Assembly (NCBI GenBank): GCA_002317435.1
Contig: DCIQ01000190.1
Span: 12,022-22,057 of the forward strand
Source of the DNA: Bacteroidales bacterium UBA1722
GTDB lineage: Bacteria > Bacteroidota > Bacteroidia > Bacteroidales > UBA932
Length of the DNA: 10,036 nt
Direction of reading: 5' to 3'
The first letter of the stretch is position 1, and each line of letters opens with the position of its first letter. A program made the translations under genes and the position numbers. The notes beneath the pieces are model-generated. The model saw only the letters and a list, made by a program, of their open reading frames with translations. It made no database searches and was not told the origin of the DNA. Shown here piece after piece: positions 1 to 3,338 of this stretch.

Positions 1-120
1 GGAGGTATCCGCACATTGGATGATGTAATCGCCTTCCGTGATGCCGGATGCACCCGGATAGGAGCCACTGCCACTGAAGATATTTTCTCTGCAGCACTTA
101 ATAGCGGGAGTTATGATTGA
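1..120 (+). CDS. deoC: Deoxyribose-phosphate aldolase, C-terminal part (partial at window edge)
   Basis: The frame is open from base 1 and ends with TGA at 118-120, giving 39 residues. They begin GGIRTLDDVIAFRDAGCTRI, which matches the end of the class I aldolase DeoC: the GG(I/V)RT phosphate-binding loop followed by AGxTRIG, the last strand and loop of the TIM barrel. DeoC cleaves 2-deoxyribose 5-phosphate to acetaldehyde and glyceraldehyde 3-phosphate in cytosolic deoxynucleoside breakdown. The Schiff-base lysine and the rest of the barrel lie outside the window. The short tail after the barrel is a normal ending, so the gene probably stops here naturally. Only decayed sequence follows, so no downstream operon partner is visible. 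Confidence 0.85.
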   Translation, partial: GGIRTLDDVIAFRDAGCTRIGATATEDIFSAALNSGSYD

Positions 121-389
121 ATCTACGACAGACCGGATTCAAGATTTCACTTTCCAGATGGATCGCGGTGAAGGATTCCCCGTGCTATTTCGAACCCGAC
201 GGAACCATCCGTCCGGTAAAGATTACATTCGAAGGAGTCAAAAAGACCCGTTCACCAAAGAAACTGAGGAGATATTCAATAATATGGCACTCTGGACATC
301 GTCCTGCCGAAATACCGGACTGTCATGCGAAAACACTGATCTGTAGAAAATTCCGTATCTTTATCCTTGAGGATATTCCGAAATACTGA
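117..389 (+). pseudogene. Decayed reading frame after deoC, possible remnant of a glycosidase tail
   Basis: This frame overlaps the deoC stop and has only a TTG as a possible start. Residues about 24-40 read FEPDGTIRPVKITFEGV, which looks like real protein and recalls the short 'PDGTI-x-PV' strand near the C-terminus of some GH43-type glycosidases. That comparison is from memory and weak. After about residue 43 the frame loses protein-like character, while the frame starting at base 113 becomes more plausible (reading KDPFTKETEEIFNNMALW). This suggests a frameshift within a remnant. I see no complete domain, no convincing ribosome site and no full-length product. It may equally be non-coding sequence. 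Confidence 0.25.
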
Positions 390-462
390 ATTCCATTGTA
401 ATGGGTTTTCCACAATCGGGACACACAATCTCCTCTTCACAAGCAAGTTCTGACGGTCCACA
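361..462 (-). pseudogene. 3' fragment encoding a zinc-knuckle-like tail
   Basis: On the minus strand an open stretch of 34 codons ends with TAA at 363-361 and begins just after an in-frame TGA at 465-463. It contains ACEEEIVCPDCGKPITMEFS followed by ISEYPQG. The CxxC pair in a CPDCGKPI context and the 'SEYP' ending resemble zinc-ribbon tails of small Bacteroidales proteins of unknown function. There is no start codon and no upstream domain in frame, so it is best read as a truncated 3' remnant. It lies directly downstream of the fic stop on the same strand, which may mean that insertion of the fic gene displaced its 5' part. The function is unknown. Confidence 0.35.
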
Positions 463-476
463 TCAATCTGCCTGTC

Positions 477-1382
477 TCAGCAGTGAAGTGCAGAGAAATA
501 GTGCGGAATCCTGAAATAATCCATGACGGCGGCATAATTGTCTTGTGCTGTCAGGCAAGTGTCCCGCAGATATCCTGGAACAGCCGGCCAGTTCTTCAGT
601 CCACGATAGTAATACATTTTCAGGTCATCTGTGATTATAAACGGAACTATTCCGTTGGCAAGACATTCCTTGAACATTATTAATCTTCCAACCCGACCGT
701 TGCCATCCTGGAACGGATGAATTGATTCGAATCGTTTGTGAAAATCTATTATATCATCCAGTTCCTTATACTTCTTTGAGTTGTACTTGGAAAGCAGTTG
801 TTTGATCTGTTTGTGGACTTCTTCAGGTGAACAAGTCTGCTCTCCGCCTACCTCATTCGGCAACTTTTTGTATTCACCCACATTGAACCAGGATTTACGG
901 CTATCCGATGTGCCGGATTTCAGAATTGAATGAATTTCCTTAATAAGCGACTCTGTCAATTTGTCTTGAGCTCTGTCAATAATAAAATCGATACACCTGA
1001 AATGATTGACGGTTTCTACGATATCATCAACATTTACAGAATCATCTGTTATTCCGATGGTGTTGGTTTCAAAGATATATCTGGTCTGATCGTGGGTCAA
1101 TTTGCAGCCTTCAATGTGGTTTGAATTATATGTCAGGTCAATTTGTGTCTTGTGATATATACCACCGGCCAATTTGGATTCCTTCTGCTCCCGCAGCACT
1201 GAGAGGAGAGGAAATACTTTTGAAGAGTTCTTTCTTCCCGGCGCAGACGCATCCTCCGGGATATTCCACGTTTTCCCTGTAAGGAAAGCACCATCAATTT
1301 TTCCTTCATAGCACCAGTTGCGGACTGTCCTTTCTGAAATTCCAAGTTTTTCAGCAAACTGCGATACAGATATGAAGTCCAT
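477..1382 (-). CDS. fic: Fic-domain protein AMP-transferase with N-terminal helix-turn-helix
   Basis: The product is 301 residues from an ATG at 1382-1380; a TTG two codons earlier is possible but less likely. Residues about 3-42 form a MerR/excisionase-like helix-turn-helix (SVSQFAEKLGISERTVRNW followed by a GK-W-IP wing), so it probably binds DNA. The Fic core carries the full active-site motif HPFQDGNGRVGR at 222-233: His222 is the catalytic base, Asp226 holds the metal, and the glycine loop binds ATP. A flap with VGEYK lies near 168-172. Residues 87-92 read SNHIEG and fit the inhibitory motif (S/T)xxxE(G/N), placed before the core, so this is a self-inhibited class II Fic enzyme in which Glu91 blocks ATP binding. 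Such enzymes transfer AMP to protein side chains; the target is not evident. No antitoxin partner is needed or seen. The gene is AT-rich compared with the host genes, which suggests transfer. Self-regulation through the palindromes in its promoter is inferred. Confidence 0.93.
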   Translation of the reverse strand: MDFISVSQFAEKLGISERTVRNWCYEGKIDGAFLTGKTWNIPEDASAPGRKNSSKVFPLLSVLREQKESKLAGGIYHKTQIDLTYNSNHIEGCKLTHDQTRYIFETNTIGITDDSVNVDDIVETVNHFRCIDFIIDRAQDKLTESLIKEIHSILKSGTSDSRKSWFNVGEYKKLPNEVGGEQTCSPEEVHKQIKQLLSKYNSKKYKELDDIIDFHKRFESIHPFQDGNGRVGRLIMFKECLANGIVPFIITDDLKMYYYRGLKNWPAVPGYLRDTCLTAQDNYAAVMDYFRIPHYFSALHC

Positions 1383-1406
1383 CGGCAAGATTATTTATTA
1401 TTTCAC

Positions 1407-1437
1407 GCCAAATATAGCATATTTGGCCGATATCGGC
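1407..1437. promoter_or_regulatory. Two abutting palindromes, probable operator over the fic promoter
   Basis: Bases 1407-1427 are a perfect 9-bp inverted repeat, GCCAAATAT and ATATTTGGC, around AGC. It covers the -7 element. Bases 1426-1437 are a perfect 12-bp palindrome, GCCGATATCGGC, that fills the spacer up to the -33 TTG. The two share two bases. A dimeric regulator bound here would block RNA polymerase. The fic product has a helix-turn-helix, so autorepression is the simplest reading, but that is inference. Confidence 0.6.
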
Positions 1438-1439
1438 AA
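1409..1439 (-). promoter_or_regulatory. Bacteroidota-type promoter of the fic gene
   Basis: On the minus strand a TTG (1439-1437) is followed after exactly 20 bases by TATATTTG (1416-1409). This fits the Bacteroidota primary sigma factor consensus TTG, 19-21 bases, TAnnTTTG. The -7 element ends 26 bases before the fic ATG at 1382, leaving a leader of about 20 bases. Two palindromes lie on top of the promoter. Confidence 0.75.
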
Positions 1440-1494
1440 AATTCATTCTTTTGAACTACATTTGGCTGAAGTGACAAGAAATCCAATCTAAAAA

Positions 1495-1576
1495 TGACCC
1501 CTCCATTGGAAAGGAAAGGGGGTCAAACTTATAAAATTTTCAGGGGTCAATCGATTTTCGGCCGCGGGGGTCAACA
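1495..1576. mobile_element. IS21-family-like terminal end, remnant
   Basis: Three copies of GGGGTCAA occur with their TCAA at 1523, 1547 and 1571, a constant 24-bp step. A fourth copy lies inverted at 1495-1501 (TGACCCC). The last one ends GGGGGTCAACA at 1566-1576, so from outside inward the tip reads TGTTGACCCCC. Multiple spaced transposase-binding repeats with TGACCCC cores and a terminal CA are typical of IS21-family ends as I recall them. No istA or istB and no opposite end are in the window, so this is a solo end left after deletion or rearrangement. It abuts the TPR gene fragment directly. Confidence 0.5.
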
Positions 1577-1578
1577 AG

Positions 1579-1683
1579 GAGCGGTTTTTCCAATACTATT
1601 TCAAGAAAGTGCTGGAGATAGATCCAAATCATAGAAGAGCTAAGATTGAATTAGATTGGATCCATCGGTTCTGGAATCGCTAA
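1579..1683 (+). pseudogene. 3' fragment of a TPR-repeat protein gene
   Basis: The 34 in-frame codons before TAA (1681-1683) encode ERFFQYYFKKVLEIDPNHRR and then AKIELDWIHRFWNR. The 'YFKKVLEIDPNHRRAK' segment is the second helix of a tetratricopeptide repeat (the A-L-x-I-D-P-x-N/H pattern), followed by a capping helix. The frame enters straight from the insertion-sequence tip at 1576 with no start codon, so this is the C-terminal remnant of a larger gene cut by the insertion. The 5' part is not in the window. What the parent protein did cannot be told from one repeat. Confidence 0.5.
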
Positions 1684-1774
1684 TAAGTGAAGGGCTATCA
1701 TGACAATTCGAGAAGAATAAGTATAGGATGCTCTTTCCAGTCTTACCAGCTGACGCGCTCACAAGAAAACAAGC

Positions 1775-1870
1775 CTTCCGGAAAAAGTATATTTCCGGAG
1801 GGCTGCCGCCGGCGAGGAGGGGACCCGCAGCGAAGCTGTGGGGAGTCCCGGAGGAAATATACTCTTCCGG
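1775..1870. repeat. Large imperfect palindrome with an inner hairpin
   Basis: The outer arms are CCGGAA (1778-1783) with TTCCGG (1865-1870) and GTATATTTCC (1787-1796) with GGAAATATAC (1853-1862), separated by a small bulge. The inner part folds again: GGGAC (1820-1824) with GTCCC (1845-1849), and CAGC-GAA-GCTG at 1828-1838. The arms are AT-rich and the core GC-rich. The whole could be a dispersed palindromic repeat, a non-autonomous transposable element or a structured RNA. It lies just downstream of the GNAT stop (1917, minus strand), so it could also end that transcript. Bases 1684-1774, to its left, hold no gene I can support. Confidence 0.55.
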
Positions 1871-1916
1871 GTGGCGTGTATCCATATAGAGGAAGCCATA
1901 GCAATATTTCTATACA

Positions 1917-2411
1917 TCACACATCCAGCGTCATAATAAAGTCATTCATAAAGAACCCGTTCCCGATAGGGAAGTCCCCCGACCGGTCCTTCCTCATCCC
2001 GAGGTGTTCATAGAAAGTGACAGCCCTGTTATGCCTGTTCACGTTCAGTTCGATGCGGGCGGGACCCTTCGTCCGGGCACGGACTTCTTCCACTATCCTG
2101 TCGAACAGCTTCCGTCCGAGTCCAGACCCCTGGCACTGCGGCAGGACATATATCTTTTCGAGATGGTAGATTTCTCCGCCGTCCTCCGCAGGTCTGTCAT
2201 ACCGATAGGAAACATACCCCTGCCCTTCACAGATGAAGAAGACATTACCCTGCTCCGTCATCTGGCGTCGGAGGGACTCCTCCGAATACATCATATCCAT
2301 CATATAGGGGAGCTGTTCCGCGCTCAGAATCTCTCCGTATGTGGCGGGAAACACCACCGAGGCCATCTCCCGGATGGCAGGAATATCCTCCAATGTCGCT
2401 TGTCTTATCAT
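1917..2411 (-). CDS. GNAT-family N-acetyltransferase
   Basis: The 164-residue product starts at the ATG at 2411-2409, chosen because GGAG lies seven bases upstream and because the family begins MIRQATLEDIPAIREMA. GTG and ATG codons further upstream would add only MFQMEII. The GNAT fold is clear. Motif A runs over residues 84-105 with LEKIYVLPQCQGSGLGRKLF, where the Q-x-x-G-x-G loop (Q92, G95, G97) binds the pyrophosphate of acetyl-CoA. Motif B is NVNRHNRAVTFYEHLGM at 123-139, with the usual Tyr134. The enzyme should transfer an acetyl group to a small-molecule or protein amine; the substrate is unknown. The first 38 codons and the leader are duplicated at 3140-3281. The gene seems to have lost its own promoter to the toxin-antitoxin insertion and may now be read from it. 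Confidence 0.88.
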   Translation of the reverse strand: MIRQATLEDIPAIREMASVVFPATYGEILSAEQLPYMMDMMYSEESLRRQMTEQGNVFFICEGQGYVSYRYDRPAEDGGEIYHLEKIYVLPQCQGSGLGRKLFDRIVEEVRARTKGPARIELNVNRHNRAVTFYEHLGMRKDRSGDFPIGNGFFMNDFIMTLDV

Positions 2412-2439
2412 AATAATCTCCATTTGAAACACGTCATCC
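2298..2439. repeat. Direct repeat, copy 1 (5' end and leader of the GNAT gene)
   Basis: This 142-bp stretch matches 3140-3281 at every base except 2303 (T here, C at 3145). The 136 bases 2304-2439 are identical to 3146-3281. Copy 1 belongs to the intact GNAT gene: codons 1-38 plus 28 bases upstream. The two copies start 842 bp apart and enclose the toxin-antitoxin pair. Confidence 0.97.
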
Positions 2440-2447
2440 GCTAAGTG

Positions 2448-2508
2448 TATCCTTCACCCCACCATGGGTAAAAATGATTTGGAGAACTGCAATGTGGGTT
2501 AAAGGATA
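2448..2508 (-). terminator. Imperfect hairpin downstream of the toxin gene
   Basis: TATCCTTCACCCCAC (2448-2462) pairs with GTGGGTTAAAGGATA (2494-2508) with two mismatches and a 31-base loop. It lies between the toxin stop (2539) and the end of direct repeat copy 1 (2439). It could end the toxin-antitoxin transcript or mark the end of the inserted segment. There is no clear T-run, so termination is uncertain. Confidence 0.35.
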
Positions 2509-2538
2509 AACAAATGCACGCAGAAGCGAACAACACTG

Positions 2539-2811
2539 TCAGTCATTATAATGACCATACGCGGACAGCACCAGAATCTCTATCGTATCTTCGTAGATTC
2601 GATAAACGATTCGATGCTTTTGGGTGATTCTTCTGGAATAAACATTACCATCGTATCCTTTCAATGGCTCTACCTGACCGGTTCCTGTACGTGGGTGTTC
2701 AATAATCTCTTCCAAAAGTTTTGCCAATTTTGGAATTGCATCCGGCGTGTGTTTGCTTAAAAGTTTAAGATCTTTCTGAGCATCGCAAGAAAAAGATAAT
2801 TTGTAGACCAT
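2539..2811 (-). CDS. yoeB: YoeB/Txe-type mRNA interferase toxin
   Basis: The product has 90 residues and belongs to the RelE superfamily, YoeB/Txe branch. These toxins enter the ribosomal A site and cut mRNA. The family core is present: GTGQVEPLKG at 43-52 (Glu48 matches the catalytic Glu of YoeB), SRRITQKHRIVYRI at 59-72 (Arg67 matches the catalytic Arg), and the terminal SAYGHY at 83-88, whose His87-Tyr88 match the invariant His-Tyr pair. All catalytic positions are kept, so it is probably active. The ATG shares one base with the antitoxin stop (TGATG), which gives translational coupling. The length is close to the 84 residues of the E. coli protein. The gene is AT-rich compared with the flanking genes. 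Confidence 0.92.
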   Translation of the reverse strand: MVYKLSFSCDAQKDLKLLSKHTPDAIPKLAKLLEEIIEHPRTGTGQVEPLKGYDGNVYSRRITQKHRIVYRIYEDTIEILVLSAYGHYND

Positions 2812-3074
2812 CAGTCTTTTATCATTCTGTTAAGAAACCCTTCCATACTCTCTCCATCTGATATTGCAACTGCTTTACCTTGCTCAAACTCAGCAATGCC
2901 ACGCGCAATTTTTGCTTGAAGTGTATCGGAATTTATCACAGAATCGTCATCTGTAATCGGCACTAATTTATAACTTCCGTGACTACGTGATTTTATCACG
3001 ACGTCATTCGACAAGGCCAACGAGAAATATTTCTTTTGATTGGCTCTGAATTCTCTGCTGCTAACTATAACCAT
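2811..3074 (-). CDS. yefM: YefM/Phd-type antitoxin
   Basis: The product has 87 residues from the ATG at 3074-3072; a TTG at 3089 lies inside the -7 element and is rejected. It begins MVIVSSREFRANQKKYFSLA, the standard N-terminus of Bacteroidota YefM antitoxins, with VVIKSRSHGSYKLVPITDDD completing the DNA-binding and dimerization fold. The C-terminal part (about 55-87) is charged and should wrap the toxin. It represses its own operon alone and more strongly with YoeB. A 10-bp perfect inverted repeat lies upstream at 3108-3136. The order is antitoxin then toxin with a one-base overlap, as usual for this family. Confidence 0.92.
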   Translation of the reverse strand: MVIVSSREFRANQKKYFSLALSNDVVIKSRSHGSYKLVPITDDDSVINSDTLQAKIARGIAEFEQGKAVAISDGESMEGFLNRMIKD

Positions 3075-3086
3075 CGTCTTTTTTTG

Positions 3087-3094
3087 CAAAGATA
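3087..3094 (-). promoter_or_regulatory. -7 element of the antitoxin-toxin operon
   Basis: On the minus strand TATCTTTG (3094-3087) fits TAnnTTTG and ends 12 bases before the antitoxin ATG, so the leader is very short. No TTG stands at the usual 19-21-base distance; the nearest one upstream is 24 bases away (3121-3119). Confidence 0.55.
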
Positions 3095-3107
3095 TATATT
3101 ATTTTTC

Positions 3108-3136
3108 AATATGTGTATCAAAATGGTACACATATT
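3108..3136. promoter_or_regulatory. Inverted repeat, probable antitoxin operator
   Basis: AATATGTGTA (3108-3117) and TACACATATT (3127-3136) are perfect 10-bp arms around a 9-base spacer. They start 13 bases upstream of the -7 element and cover the -33 region. The half sites TGTGTA and TACACA recall the TGTACA cores bound by E. coli YefM. Binding by the antitoxin is inferred from position and symmetry. Confidence 0.6.
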
Positions 3137-3139
3137 TAT

Positions 3140-3253
3140 CATCACATAGGGGAGCTGTTCCGCGCTCAGAATCTCTCCGTATGTGGCGGGAAACACCACC
3201 GAGGCCATCTCCCGGATGGCAGGAATATCCTCCAATGTCGCTTGTCTTATCAT
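3140..3253 (-). pseudogene. Duplicated 5' fragment of the GNAT acetyltransferase gene
   Basis: From the ATG at 3253-3251 the frame encodes the first 36 residues of the neighbouring GNAT protein without change, then VM in place of MM, and then unrelated residues (INMCTILIHIL and onward) up to a stop at 3065. It lacks motifs A and B, so it cannot bind acetyl-CoA. The GGAG ribosome site is kept, so a chimeric peptide of about 62 residues overlapping the antitoxin start could still be made. It is a by-product of the duplication around the toxin-antitoxin pair. Confidence 0.85.
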
Positions 3254-3281
3254 AATAATCTCCATTTGAAACACGTCATCC
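3140..3281. repeat. Direct repeat, copy 2
   Basis: This is the second copy of the 142-bp sequence at 2298-2439, with a single difference (C at 3145). It lies between the antitoxin operator and the GH97 promoter region. The two copies have barely diverged, so the duplication is recent or is kept uniform by recombination. Confidence 0.97.
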
Positions 3282-3304
3282 ACGAAGATACGCCAAAATA
3301 TCCG

Positions 3305-3312
3305 TACTTTTG
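3305..3312 (+). promoter_or_regulatory. -7 element upstream of the GH97 gene
   Basis: TACTTTTG fits TAnnTTTG and ends 26 bases before the TTG start at 3339. It lies within the small palindrome GTACTTTTGTAC (3304-3315). No TTG is found 19-21 bases upstream. That place is now the edge of direct repeat copy 2, so the rearrangement may have altered the promoter. Confidence 0.45.
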
Positions 3313-3338
3313 TACATAATACCATTACCTATATACCC

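Noticed and set aside
1700..1775. Possible tRNA on the minus strand (GTCAGCTGGTAAGAC resembles a D-arm)
   Set aside because: No matching acceptor stem, no T-arm with TTC, and the would-be anticodon loop lacks the invariant T before the anticodon.
1640..1885. 81-residue minus-strand frame with a Walker-A-like string ASAGKTGKS
   Set aside because: The frame crosses the large hairpin element and the TPR remnant. The string is a chance match with no NTPase fold around it.
2494..2535. Integron attC-like site (GTTAAAG near GCGAACAAC)
   Set aside because: The core consensus is not met and the paired inner sites are missing. There is no integrase in the window.
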